A program made the position numbers and the translations under genes. The notes under the pieces are model-generated. The model worked only from the letters and a program-made list of their open reading frames with translations. It was not told where the DNA came from and ran no database searches. DNA of 64,000 bases from Phoronis australis. Lineage: Eukaryota; Phoronida; Phoronidae. Location of the stretch: NCBI GenBank assembly GCA_002633005.1, contig NMRA01000101.1:478115-542114 (forward strand). The letters are read 5' to 3'. Numbering within the stretch: the first letter of the stretch is position 1; every line of letters begins with the position of its first letter. Positions 11,347 to 26,300 of this stretch are shown one piece after another.

Positions 11347-14300
11347 CTGCAAAAAGAAGTGAACATGTAATGCAGGAGAACACAATCCTGGTAGTATACA
11401 CACATATACCTTGACGTGACTATAGCATTAATTCAACTAAATATGTTAAACACTGATATTAACCTTCAAATAACAAATTCATTTTCACGAACGCGCAGAA
11501 TAATTATTGCCTTAAACAAATATTCACCGATGACACTTGTTTTCCTTCATCACCAGCTGCACATGATACCTCCCCATCTGTTGCTAAGTGACCATCACTG
11601 AGCCGAGAACAGCTGCTGCTGTAACAAACAAGCATCGAGTCCACAAAGAGCATACTACTAGTTTCCGTGTAACCAACAGGGCTGTTTTGGACAATTTGGG
11701 GATTTCATCTACGATGCTGCTATCATTGTTAGAGAGTGGAACGGTTGTCGACTCGTAAACATCCAGACAGAGTGTAATTACAGGAAACTCGGAGTCCTGT
11801 AAATTGTAAAGAAAATCAAACCATTGAGATACTTTGCACTTAAGCATTCGTGCCTGGTCCTACTTTTTCATCGTATCTACCCATGAACAACAAGAGTGAC
11901 AAAGTGGCGTCATGTCATGCGCCACTTCAGATTACTTTTGCCAACACTAGACTCATGTTTAATTGGTTGCATATAATTGCTGTTTCCACTGCAAGATGAA
12001 GTTAATGTACAGATTAAGACAGAATCAAATTGTGATTCATGTGTGTGTTGCACAAACGTGCATGCGAAACTGCATAGTGGCTCCCTCTACATCTGTACTA
12101 ACTCAAACTGCACAGTGGCTCCCTCTACACCTATACTTACTCAAACTACACGGTGACTAGACCAGTACTTACTCTTCAGTTGGTCTCTCAAAATTAGTGG
12201 AGTCATCACCACCAAGCAGGGCCTTCACTAAACCCGACGGCCTGGTTGCATTAAGCCTTGCTAATGCTCCTGGTGATGGAGACTTGATGAATTCCTCATC
12301 AGATGAACTGAAACATAATCTACAACTAGATAAAACTAAACATCATATCTCAGAGATGGCTGATTGGATTCTGGTGAAACTTTCACATACTATACTTTGT
12401 GCACTGCTAGGGTTCCACTTTTGCATGACGGGCAAAACTTGGACTTGAGGCAAACAGCTCAGCTTCTAGTTTTCCGTCAATGATGCCATCAAGTAATAAC
12501 AAAACTACAGAGTTAACAGATACAGGGCTTGGAATGACCAATGACAAAAAACGCGGAAACTTTGAAACATTTACGGCCCAAATCATGCCCGATAACCAGC
12601 CTTGAAATGGTCGATGTGAACCTTTCCCCGACAAAAATCGGGAGGACTAAAAAAAAAAAAACGTTACCACCATCAGTAGCATGCGTCTGCGTCCTTTTAG
12701 CTCGCCCGTCCACTCCCAACCCACACATTTTTGGCTGCAGAGCGGTACTATTTGTCGCCGCGCTTAACACTAACACGACCAGACGCCATTGAAAATCACA
12801 CCACACTGTCCCAGAAGCCCCGGCAATGTTGACAATTTACGTTCCTCCGAAACATAAAGAGCAACTTCCGCTTTTCGAGGTGAACGTCGTCTGCAACGCC
12901 GCGGTAAGAAAGGAATTTGCCGCGGAAATTTTATATCAAATCCGATTTTTTTACGCGGAAATATTATAAAAAAAGCGGAAAGCACATTTGAAAAAAGCGG
13001 AAATCCGCGTTTCCGCGGAAAATTCCAAGCCCTGCAGATAGCAAGCAAGAAGGTGCTGTCTATTCAAGATAACTTTGATATAATGCAGACTAGGAACTTG
13101 TGAAATGGTTGTGCATATTCTTCATGAAAGGTTGCTAAGTCACATGACACTGACAGTGATCATGTCAACAGTCAAGTCATTGATGTCACATGACACTGAC
13201 AGTGATCCCGTCAACAGTCAAGTCATTGATGTCATATGACACTGACAGTGATCCCGTCAACAGTCAAGTCATTGATGTCATATGACACTGACTGGTCTTG
13301 CCAGAGCACCATTTTGACTAACGCTTAAACAAGAAATTAACAATTAGAAACTTTCAACTTCATCACTTGCTTTATATGCAAAATTAAGACAGAAAATGCT
13401 ACCTAGTGGCACTCGTGGGAACTAATGTTTACCTTGAAGAACTGCTCTTGCTTCTTCGTTGCCCTCGAGATTCTATCACTTTGTTATCAGACCTTGAACT
13501 GCGTGACCTACTGTCTGACCTTTGTGACCCACTGCGTGACCTATGTGACCCACTGTGAGACCTCTGGTGGCTACTGTGTAACCTCCTTGACCTAGATGGC
13601 GACTTTCTTGATAATGATCTACTGGACTTCTTCGTAGAATCTGAATCTGAACTTGAAGCACGACGCTTTCTTTTCTTAGGAGGTGTTTTGGACTTTGACC
13701 TTCAAAACAACGATCTTCATACAATGAGGTTGAGATACACCAATTGGAGTGTGCTTTTTATTTCACAGTGAATGTTAACTTAGACAGAAAGTACGAGAAG
13801 AAAAGAAGGACTGACTTAATTTGCAAGTAACGAGAGCTGAAGGTAAAAGTGAGAGTAGAGTGAATTCCCAGATGTTTGAATAGCAAAGAGAAATGCTTGA
13901 TCAGAACGGAGTAGAATTGAGAGAAATTGTTACATTTTGACCAATATGAAACTAAAACATCACATCAGATTTTCCACTCTCAACAAGGAGAAATTGACGG
14001 ATAGTAAAACTTAAGAAGCAAACAAAAATAACCCATACAAAATTGCCATAAGGGGGTGCCACAACAGTCACAACTGTCCGAAAATTAGTGTGAGACGTGG
14101 TTTTCTGCTTAGGAGAACGTCTGCCAAGTTTCATCATAATCCATTGAGCATTTTGACAGCAAAAACAGATTAGGTAGCACAAACTACATCATGTCCATTC
14201 CAAAATGGAAAGGCCTAGGATTCAGTTTAATACAAACCTATTTGAAAAATTACATGAAAATCCATACATAAACTCCGTAGACACAGCGGTTAACACAAAA

Positions 14301-17300
14301 ACTAATTTGATCACTCAATTACAACTCCCAAATTTTTGCATTAAAAATAATGAACTGACTTCAAGATCATCAAATTACATCTGTGCGATTTACCAAAACC
14401 AGTAGGTGCAAACTATGAACACCCTGGGACTGTGCCCGGCTTTAGCTGTTTTAATTGTATTAAATTGTTACTAAAAAGCATTATAAGCCAACTCAATCAT
14501 CGAAGACAAAAAGCGTACAAAACTACAAGTTAAACCAATAGTCTTCTGTGACACACTGCAATCGCAAAGTGTTCTAACCTACCTGCGAGACACAGCAAAT
14601 GCTTTAGGAGGCGTCTTTCTCCGTTTATTTCTTGGAGATGGTGATTTATATTTTGATGACTTAGTGGATGAACCATCACGGCTTTGTTGTAGAGGACTAC
14701 GTGAATGTCCAATACGGTAATAGGCTGGAGATCTTGACCTTCGTCTGCTTGGAGAGCGGGATGGGGAATGTGTACGTGAAGATGACCGCGTACGTTGAGA
14801 GGGCGATGAGTAGGGCGATGGTGAATGAGTACGACTATGGGGCTGGTCATGACCTAGAAACAAATCATCTGTCCTGATGACTAGTTCACTTTAGCTGTCA
14901 TGTTATGGCGAGTTTATCTCAGGTCACACCCCAACGGACCACACCACAACACAAGCCCCTCACACCCCAGTACACCACCCCCAACCTCACAAGCCAACCC
15001 CACACCCAGTTAACCACATCCCCACATAACAAGCCTCCTCACACTTAAAAACGCCACATTAAATGTAATTTTGTGGACGCGCAGAAACACAACTTACGGT
15101 ACACATACAGTAGTTGTAATTTCACGTAAATGAAAGTCCCTTGAAAAGTGCAACGGCAAAGTCGCATTTTCGGTTGTGTTAGCATACTAGTATGGACATT
15201 TTGAAAATGATTCAAAAACAAGTCTTGAGAAAACGTTGCGTGAAACAGAGACTTGTGGCCAGGACTTTAGACTTGCGACTAATGACTCATAGGTCCAAGC
15301 TTAGGCGAACAATAACAGACGAACACGATAAAACTGGGTCTACAAATGGCTAGTCAGCAGCAAAGAGCATTGAGTTCGGAACTGCAGTTGGCAGTGTGGT
15401 TTGGTAAAACTCATCAAACCAGCTGACTATTTTTGCGACCAATCGCAGATTTGTACCTGATCAGTTAGATAAAAATTTGGAACCTGTGCTGTAATTTTAT
15501 CCCACCATTATCTCCCCTCACATCTCTACAGTAGTAATGACCAGTTACTTCTCACCTCACCACTACAACACTACATTCCTTCATACAAGCATAGACTATA
15601 GTACATGGACCGTTAACTCCGTACAGTTTCAATGGACGATATCTATGATCTTATGCATAAGGCATGACATCATTATTCACTAGCGACACTTGGCAAAAAT
15701 AGCAAGTTTTACTTCCGGCAAGTACGTAGTCTGCTAATCATGGTTGGCTGTTGTGTGGTCGGCTGTTTGACAACACAAGTGAAATGTAAGTTTCCACAGC
15801 ACTGAAGTTTGAATTTTGCAATTGCATGACCACTAGCATTGCCAAAAGTACTCATGATACCAACAGTTCTACTATTGGAAAACTTTGAACACATTTCAAT
15901 GTCGAATTTTTTTTACTTGTACTAGACAGTAAAGTAGATGCGAAAATTTCCCATCACAATATACTAACCGGAAACTGAAATTGGTAATTTAGGAGGGTGG
16001 CGCCTCCTCTAGGATATTTCGCAAGAAAATGTCGGAGTTGCGAATCTGTTATCCATAATCTATGATACAAGAGACCGTCAGCCAACTACCTGAAGTTTCC
16101 TTGAATTCCCCGCTGTTCTTCACCATGTTAATAAACAGTGCCGCCTTCTTCTTCCGCTCAGCTTGTACTTGCTTCTCCTTGTTCACCTGCGCCATTTTCT
16201 CCCGGGCAGCGGCGGCTAACTTATCTTTGAGCCTTTCCTCGGCTAAAAAGAACCACGCAAACTGACAGATACCCCATTTTTAATTCTTTCGACCTCAATT
16301 GACACAATTCTAATACTAATTGACACAAATCAAAAGTTGAGTCTAATTGGGTTGTTGTGTCAATTAAGGCCAGCTCAAAGCTTCACAACAGAGGGGGTTA
16401 ATATAAACACAATATATCATGTCTGCTCAATGCCAACTTCGATTTACTATCAACATACCTATCTTCTTCTCTACTAATTCTGGTGGTGGTTGATCAAACA
16501 TCACACTGTCTAATTCATCCGCAACTGTCTTGCTTGTTCCACCTTCTAAAACAGATGGAAGAACTCCGTGAAACGAGCAAATTTACACGAGGTATAAGGA
16601 CCAAGGTGTATGAACTGCAAAATATTGAAATACACAATGTAACAGTGCTCGATGCTTATGACACGGAAAATCCCAGGTCACTAAATAAAATCTTAGGTCC
16701 CCAAAACTGATGTTGAAATTGTCGAAAAAAAGGCACGTGTCTCATGGTCGGATCTTGCCCGATTTTTTGCCAAACAATTCCATCTGTTTACTTCCTGTTC
16801 TAATTTGATTTGTGCTGACTGTTGAGGGTGGCAACTGCACTAATTTCATGAAATAAACAAATCACTTGTGAAGCAAAGGTTAGTATTAAATTTAGGAAAA
16901 GTGTTAGTAATTTAAAGTTTAATAGGAAGTCAACGTACACTTTGAAACAAATTTCGGAGGAATTATTGTCTGACTTTGATACTCGCTGTAGTGACTTTCT
17001 GGCTACTTGGGATTATTCCCGGGTACCCAACACAATAGAAAGTTGTACCGCAATACTAGAAAATGGCACACATATTACATAATCATAAAGACATGAAGAG
17101 AACTTGAATGTTGATTATTAATCAAATAAATTATATTAATTGCCATGTTAATTTGAATAATGCACTTATTAAACAATTATTTTCAATTCCTTTTATTTTA
17201 TAGGTGAGATGTTTTTGGACATACATACTGAAAGGGAGCAATGGAAATTGGGAGGGATTGGAGAGGAGAGGAAGGGAAGACACACAAAAATTTCATATCA

Positions 17301-20300
17301 ACACATGTAACATAAACACAGAAAATTTTTTAATTTTTAATTTAGTGATTAAAATTGTTAATTATGAATTCTCTGAACTACAATTTGCATGGAGAACATG
17401 AAAATTAATGGCTCAATGCACACCCTGCAGCTGACATGTAGAGAAAACTGCAACATGATTGCGCACCCTATGACCAGCCTTCCATTAAAACACATGTGAT
17501 GCATTATGGTTGCCTACCCCAAGATCCCCCCATTAAAACACACCGTCTTCTAGTCTAGTCCTACAGAACACGTGGCCTCGCAGGACACCTGGACATGGGA
17601 GGTCTAGTTGAAGACTGACTCACCTCCCTCTTCATCACTACTTTCGTGAAAAAGGAACGCTTTCTTCTTCTTTTCTATTGGTGCTACCTCTGCCTCTTTA
17701 GCTTTGATTGAGAAGCTGATGGCTTTGGGTGCTATCTTGCAGTTCTCATCTTGCAGCAGTGTCAGAATTTCCTGAGGAAATTAAAATTACTTTTCAGTGC
17801 AGGAAAACTCTGGGGAGATAAAACAAGTCATAGCACAAGTCCATCAACTCACCCTTATTCTACTTCTCTAGCAACTACAGAGTCCTATAATGGTGGTGCA
17901 AAGGAGATTAACAAATGATGAAGTAGCTGCCAACAAGATGAAATCATGCAAGAGTTATAAGTGATGGTATAATGTACACGAGACCAAAGGGTTGGGAGCT
18001 GGGCTATGAACGTCTCCACAGATGGAGTATTCCATATTCAAGTAACACAAAAGCTGTTTATTCAGGATAAAACCTATTTTCAAATATACAACTGATATCT
18101 CTTTGTGTCCAGATAAAAAAGAAAATATCAAAAATGTAACAGTTAACAAGACTATAAATCTGCAGTGATTTTAATCTCGTTTTTTTATTTTTTTAATCAT
18201 TTGAGGGGATTTTTTGATTCTGACGAGGGGATTTATGCCAGATTTTTTACTCTTTTCCTAGATGAGGTCCAATATTCAACCCAAAAACCTGCCCTGCAGG
18301 TGTTCACATTTCTTGAAGTGTGTACACTGCCTAATGTTATGAGGACCAAGCATAACTTGAACTCTGTGAATAATAAATTGATCACAGAACACAGCAGTGT
18401 ACATACCTGATGGCCCCCATGGAAAGCAGCGTGAACTGATATTACATTAATAATAATAACAATAATAACCTGAGCAAGACTTTTCTTCTTCTGTTCATAA
18501 TACCCATTATGAGGATGCCATGGATTGAGAAATTCAAACCGAGGGTCATTTTGTGACTTGACTTGACCTTCAAACTGCAGGCCTTCCTTGATCACGTAGC
18601 CAGCCATCCTGTCTATAACCGGCTTTTGATCTGGAGGAGGCGGGATCACTTGTGGCCCGATGGTGGCTACACCCAGGTCCAAGCTGCAATGAAAACACAA
18701 GAACAATACAAACATAATCAAGACAGAAATGGCAGACAGTGCACAACAAACAGCATGTTTCTAGGAATATAGGTTTAAAGAAGGTACAAGGAGGCAACAA
18801 AATTGACCACAAGTTGTTGCAACAATCAAAATTGACATAAAAATGTTGTTACCTCACCACCAAACTAATAGTTTAAAAATCTAACATTTTTCTACATTTT
18901 TTAACAAAGAAGTAAATGAAAGTGCTTTGAGGAGCACACTTGACGAAATCTTATGAACTGGAGGCCAACGACGAAAGTAAGAACACCACTGATTACTGCG
19001 ACAACCAGGATAACAAAAGCGACCATGCCATCACCATTAGGGCCGTCTCGCATTACACAGCGACACTCGAATCTTGCTGTATTTACCCACAATGCTGTAA
19101 ACATCTGCCAAGCACATTTGCTGCCTCGGTTTCATGCCACTGGAGTTTCACATGTTATTTGTTGTTGTCTAATTCTTTACAAGTTTTTCTCGGTTGCATT
19201 AGTATATTCGTTCTTCCAATGCCAACGAAGTATTACTGCTGTTCCGTCGGCTGCCACTCTGACGGGAAAAGTTTGATAAACTGAACAAATACCCGTTGAT
19301 GTGTGATCTGAAATTCTTCACTTTCCCCGACATCAATGAGACACGAAAATGTGCCTGTTTTCCAAAACTAGAACACACGCTTTCTTATCTCCGGGACAAA
19401 GGAGAGTTCTATCGTCATATAATCTGGGACGGCCCAATTCAATAACACTAACGATAAGGAGACAAGACTGCATATCACAATGAGGTCACCGCCAGTGAAG
19501 ACACCACCTACAGCGATGATGAAAATGATGCTACTGCCAATGTAGACAACAATTCTCCAATAACATTGGGAGCCAACAACAACATTACTTAATGATGTTA
19601 ACATTGAAGCAATGATAACTAGGACACAGATACCACCAAAACTATGCGAACCACAAAAAGAATACTGGCAAGACAACGATGCATGCAGTGCCTACATCAA
19701 CAACATCGTTGACACCGCAGCAGACGCCACTTGACAACCAAAATGTCACTGACTCCAGTGATGAAAGCGGCTCTTGTCCAAACCACAACAACCCCACCCG
19801 GTCTCCTCACTCTGAAAAAGTTGCTTTTCAGGTTTCACAAAAATATCAAATATTTAATGTTATACACATGTGGGAGAACGAGAGTTAGTGTATAGTGTCT
19901 TCAGTGAGCGCTAACACTGTTGAAAACACAACCCTTAATACTGACGCGAGTGAAGCTGGTGAAGATAATAAAGATGGAATCATTCAAGATGGATGCCTGA
20001 CTCCATAAACTTCATTAGGATTCAACAGTCGGTACACGGCGACTGATAGACCAACATAAAAGAGCAGTGTGGAATTGACCATCAAAAGAACAGTCATCAG
20101 GTCAGTAAATACCAAATAACACGAGAACAGGTCTGAGGGACAAACGCTTGACAAAATGTATCCAAATACCAATTTTCGGTGAGCTCCATCAAGGAACACT
20201 TGGAGGTATATTATGAGAAATAAATTAATGAAAGGGTCATCACAAAATGGATCGAAAAATGGCAATTGCATGAAAAAACAATAGGCCCCCAGCTTTTCAT

Positions 20301-23300
20301 AACAAACATGTGTGTGCATTTTATGTTGATTTCATAAAAATGCTGATGGCACTCAACAAGATCTAACCACATGCCAAACTTCAGAAAGATCCTTAATGGA
20401 CAGCATGAGAAATAATCAACGAAAGAAATGCCATCTGAAAATCCTGAATAACTAGACAACAGTAAGTCACAACAAGTAACAGAAGACACCAAATTACCAA
20501 GGAATACCTAGAAGGATCATTGAGTTAGAGCTCTATGAAGTGAAGGCTTGAAAATGGCCATATTTTGTCCAAATTTGCCCAAAGAACAATTGGCATCAAA
20601 CTTTTAAGGTGATACATGTTGTATGTGAATTTCATGTTGATTGAACGAGAAAAGTGAGCAGTGGTACGCGTATGACTGACCAAGATAAGAGCAGTGAGAA
20701 ATCGGCCAAGAAAAAAATAGTCAAAAGATCAATAAAGCTCGGCAATCTTGCCAAAAACAGGATTTTTATGGGTTTAAAAAAAAATTAAAAGACTGCATGA
20801 AATGGAACACAAAATATTTTTCAAAAACTGTTTACATTGAAATACAGCATTTTGAATCCTCATCTTGTATATTTTTTTCAAATAAAAAAAAATTTAAACA
20901 TGTTATTGACACCATTGTTTGGTCTCAATGTACTTTAATTTCTTATTTGTTAAACGCGACCCAATTTACAGTAGAATGACAAAAATTAAAAATCCAATTC
21001 TACAGGCTTTCTACTTTCAGAAAATATGTACTTTTGCCGAGTTATAATCTAGTTTTATAGATATTTGGTTAAGTACACCCACTTGTCATACATAACCTTA
21101 AGTACAACATAGATTTTAAACAAATTTCAAGTTAAAAATTTCCAGCTAAAATCACAAACCTATGATGCGAAGGTAGCTGAGGAGGTACAGTGCCAGGTGG
21201 AGGGGGCTGTGAGTGTAAGTGAGCCGGCTGCATGCCTGGTGGGGGAGGTAGGTTGTTAGACTGACTAAAGACAGATCCCTGAGTCACATACTGCTGGATG
21301 GGCCGAGTATAATCCTGTTGTGCTCCGTCACTGCAAAGACGAGAAACAAGGAGTGAACAATACATCAACTGGTGGCTTTAATATCTTGTACTTGAAATAG
21401 TTCATGGGCATTAAAAGGTGAAACTATACTATGACAAACTAATCAGAACATATAAAGAAAGGAAATGACCCTTTTAGAAGAGAATTTCCTTGCAACTTAT
21501 ATTGCATGCTACATTTATGGCATTTTCTATGAGCTAATCCAATTATACTATCTGGACAGACTAATAGGGCTATCTGGATAGTCCAATACAGCCAAAATAA
21601 CAAAAATTGTAATTGAAATAAAGCATCAAGATGATTGATAAAATGTTGATAAAAATCAAAATTATCTATTGTCTTTACTGGGCAGAGTTACTCATATTAT
21701 AACAAAGATTTCTAAAATGCAGGAAACAAAATTTCAAAAGAATCTTGAGGAAGGCTGCCCAAGTAAAGAGACAATACTCTCCAAAAGAATCTTGAGGAAG
21801 GCTGCCCAAGTAAAGAGACAATACTCTCCAAAAGAATTTTGGTTGTCCGTGTGTGAGCATAATGAGAGGTCTAACAAAATGCAACACCCTTGTTATTTGA
21901 GAATTGGGGAACCTGGCGGTCATTCTCTTAGGGAACCCCTGCCACAACACCTAGTCCTTGTCACTGTGCACCACAGAAGTGAAGTTTAGTACCACCTGTC
22001 AGCACTACTTCAGATATCAGTCAAAGTTTTTTGTTTTGTTTTTTCATTTACTGTATAAATGCATCTTACTAATAATAATAATACTAGTCCCTTCCATTCC
22101 CGCAAAGCACGAGGCATAAGGAACAAATAATGTTGGCTCAGATGCTTGAAATTCAAGTTCTGAACCAAGTTTGGCTCATCAATTAGCTGCTTCATCACCC
22201 TGGATACCAATGTGTACAGGAGTTCAGGTAACTGTGACATGGTTCTACATACTTGATTATTTAAATTAGTGATACATTGATAAACACTGTGTAACTTGAC
22301 AATGTTTTTAAGGCTTTAATAGCTACCTGGCTATCTGACAGGATAGCTGCAGATCTATTTTGGATTCCCTTATCAAATTCCAATACACCTTGCATGTAGT
22401 GTTTTTGCCACTGTGGGGAATTTACTAGTGCGCCATGCATTGGGATTTATCAAAAGACTCGCAATTTTAAACTTCACCAAGTCCCTTTCATGCAATGGCC
22501 CTAGCACTAACATTGATACACCATATATATGGCTTTTAATGACAAGCCACCCTTGTTACCAAGTTGAAAATTTCTTTAATATTAACAGTGGACCTATACT
22601 TTAACAATTTTTGATGATCACCAACTCTCGTTTTATGCACACAAATAATGCCCAGATGTTCATAATGAGTGTTTTTTCTCTAATTTTTTTTTGTATTTTT
22701 CACAGAGGTCGCCGTAACTTTCACAAACAAGAAATCTTTTGCAAAAAATAAGAAAATTTTTATTTTTATTTTTATTTTATTCTAATAGCAACAAAAGTGT
22801 ATCTGAGATTTCTTTTAAGGCCTTTTAGACTGAGAACTCAAAAAACGAAAATGCCACACTTTGTGAAAAAATGAAAGTCTTGATTTTTGAAAACCGAGTT
22901 CTGTTGCAAAAGCGCCTAACAGAAAATCCCAGACACGACTTTGCAGCCATTATAATACTGAAACAGAAGTTAAAAGTTTCTTACAAAAAATCCTGCTTGT
23001 TGTTTTGAAAAATGCAATCATACGATCACGAACATCTGGCCACTGTAATAAGATTCAATGATTATAAGGACTTTAAAAATAGTTTTACGGGCCTACACTT
23101 GGTAATGAAGTAGTATCTTTAAAAGTCCTGTCATCTCAAAATGAAGAATTCCACACAATTACATGAACAACACCACCAAGTAAATTAATTGCAAGAAATA
23201 CGCACATGTGTTGTGCGTGGTTGGGAGAATTCTGGCCTGGCTGCTTGCCAAGTTTGTTTAACAGTTTGGCATAGGCTGTTCCTTCTATCTGACTTCCCTT

Positions 23301-26300
23301 TGGCTGTTGTGGAATGACCTATGAGAGAAAGGAAAAGTCAGCTGAGCAAAGTTTCACTATTTACAGATCATGTTGAATAACATGAACATAGCTTCAATAA
23401 CACACACGAAGCATATTAAACAACTGAAGTCAATTAATATTTTATGCATTTCCAATGTTTGCTGGCTAAGTGCTAGATACTTAGGGTGACGGCATTGCAA
23501 GCTATGGTGGGCTTACAGGGATACCAAAGGGGCACCTACTATGAAGCAAAAGAAACAACTTGAAGGCAAAGCATTCGTTGAGGTGAAGACATAACAAGCT
23601 ACCATAAACTTACAGGGTCACCAAGGAGACATTTAGAAATGAGGAAGCCGAAAACAGAATAATGTATTAAAACTTGCAGATTATTTCCCCAGTTTCACAG
23701 AAAAGGGAAACTTGATCGTCACTACAATAAAATTTCAACAATAAAGAACTATATCAAGAACATTGTGTATTGTCTCTTTAAGTTTAAATTTGTGCACCAC
23801 CTACAGAATTGACAGACACCAAGTGTACATTCGTCACTTTCAAATTTACGCCACGGATATATTCGGAATTGACTTCTAGTCTCTCAACTGGAATTTTCCA
23901 AATATAAACCCCAGGCTTGTCTGCGGAAAAATCTGGTATGACGACATGCTGTGTGTTGCCAAGCAGTATCTCCTACATTACCAAACCCAGCGCACAACAA
24001 ACAAGTCCCACCTTGCACACACAATACTTCCATATGTTGGCGGCAAACTACAAATCAAAGGTCCCCCAGCTTTCACTCCAAGTGATGCCACTAGGGGGCG
24101 CAGATTCAAGCTTCAATTTTCTCTACATTAAGCTAATAGCGCCACCTACCTGTGTGGTCACTTTAGGAGCCAGACTAGGGTGCAGGTAGCCACTGTTGGA
24201 ATGCTCATCATCATCTGGATCAGACTCTGGGTGACCTACGTAGTCATAGCTTGATTGTTAATGACTAAGAACATGACAAGTTCTGCAACTAGATTTTCAA
24301 CAGAATTTCATGGCTGGCTAAAAACACTTATACCTTTTATTCTCATAAAATCGGTCTAGTCTCACACTAATCTTTTCCATGATAGGACTCCATTTCCGGT
24401 AACTGACACTCAGAAAGTCCAGCGGGGCTATGTGATTCAGGTTTATAATCCTAAATACGACATTTTGAGTTTTCTTCAGTTTATTTGGTTATATCTTTGA
24501 TTAAAACGATAATTGAGCAATAAATTTGTTTTATTTTTTACAGAGTGTTGCTTTAAGCATCCCCCAAAGCACACCGTATCCCTTAGTTATTCTGTCTACC
24601 GTTAACTGAAGATTGACAGGTAAAGGTAAGTGTCGATTACCAAACCCCACTAATCCTTTGAGATAAACACGTTATATAACTGCTCCACTGCCCCCCTGTT
24701 ATGCTTTGCCAGTTTATAACAAAATCTCTAATTTGGTTTTTAGGGTTACAGTTCACTTGAAGCAGATATAAACTACTTAAGAAAATTGCAGGCTCATGAC
24801 GAACCCGCAACATGGTCCACGGGCAAGGACAAGGGCACAAAGTCGTTGATGCACCCGTTATTTTTTTCAAATTACTAAATCATTCCTTAAATGTTCATTG
24901 ACATTTCCCTACATCTACTCCTGACATTGCCACCCAGTTCCAAAATCTATGAGACAATATTCAACAAATTCCTAATCACCATATACCATGTACTATTCAC
25001 TAATTAATTTCTAGCACCTTTTGTATCAGTTGTATTGCATGGAAAGTGGCACTGCTTTAAAAATCATCAACCCTTGTACTTTGAGCTTTCAGCACTTTTG
25101 TAGATAGAGAAGTGAATGCAAAAACCTGACAACAAGAGCAACGCAGAGCGTTGAAATGCGCCCACAATTGCACCGTATACGGTTTCCTTCTAGGGTTGTT
25201 TATTGGTACCATAAAGTGGCCAGTAGAGCGCATATATGTAGTATGTTGTACTTTGCAAAATGGAAAGGCATAATCATCGTCTCCTCCATAGGCTAGGCGC
25301 AAAATGTGAGTGATCTTCATAATACAAGCACATCCAGAAACACCACAGAAACATAGAATTAAAAACAAATTTACCAACATACGAGATTAGCACAGCATTA
25401 GAATGCCAGAAACAAATTTCTACTTGGAACTTTTCCTTCATAGCCACGAAGTAACACAAAGTATACACCTAAAGACCTATGAAAATACAGAGCTCAATGT
25501 AAAATACTTAAATTGCCACTAGAGGCATACCGGTAGTCAGAATCATCCTAAAGTCATCATCGTCCGTTGTCAACATCACATAAATACACTTGCTAAATTT
25601 AGTAAAGATCCTGCAAACGGTTTGGGAGATACAGCCATGGGCGCAAAAAATAATTGCCACTAGGAGGCGCCACAGTCATGCGAAATTCAGCGTCAACCGT
25701 CCTCTTCATAGTAAGAACATACATGCCAATTTTCACAATCATACTTAGAGCGGTTTGGTTGATAGAGGGGTGGACGCCAAAAAACAGACTCAAAAACAGT
25801 AAAAATGGCCACTGGGTGTCGCAAACTAAGTAGAATCCATCCAAAAACGGGAGGATAGCGTCATCGCACTAATAGGTGCCTACATACCAAATTTCATGAA
25901 AATACGTTAAGGACTTGTGAAGATACAGAGGTAAACATAAAAAAAAAATTGCCACTAGGGGGCACACTGGTAGGCGGATTTGTCCAAAAGTCGTCATTGT
26001 CTGTTGTTAACATCATATAAATACACTTATTAAATTTCGTAAAGATCCTGCTAACGGTNGGCGGAAAAAAAACTGCCACTAGGAGGCGCCACAGTAGTCG
26101 AAATCGTTGGAAAATCATCGTCAACAGTCGTCTACATAGTAAGCATATACATGCCAATTTTCACAATCATCCTTTGAGCGGTTTGGTTGATAGAGGGGTG
26201 GACGCAAAAAAACAGACTCGAAAACACTAAAAATGGCCACTAGGTGGCGAAAACTATGTCGAATCCATCTGAAAACGGGAGGATAGCGTCATCTCACTAA

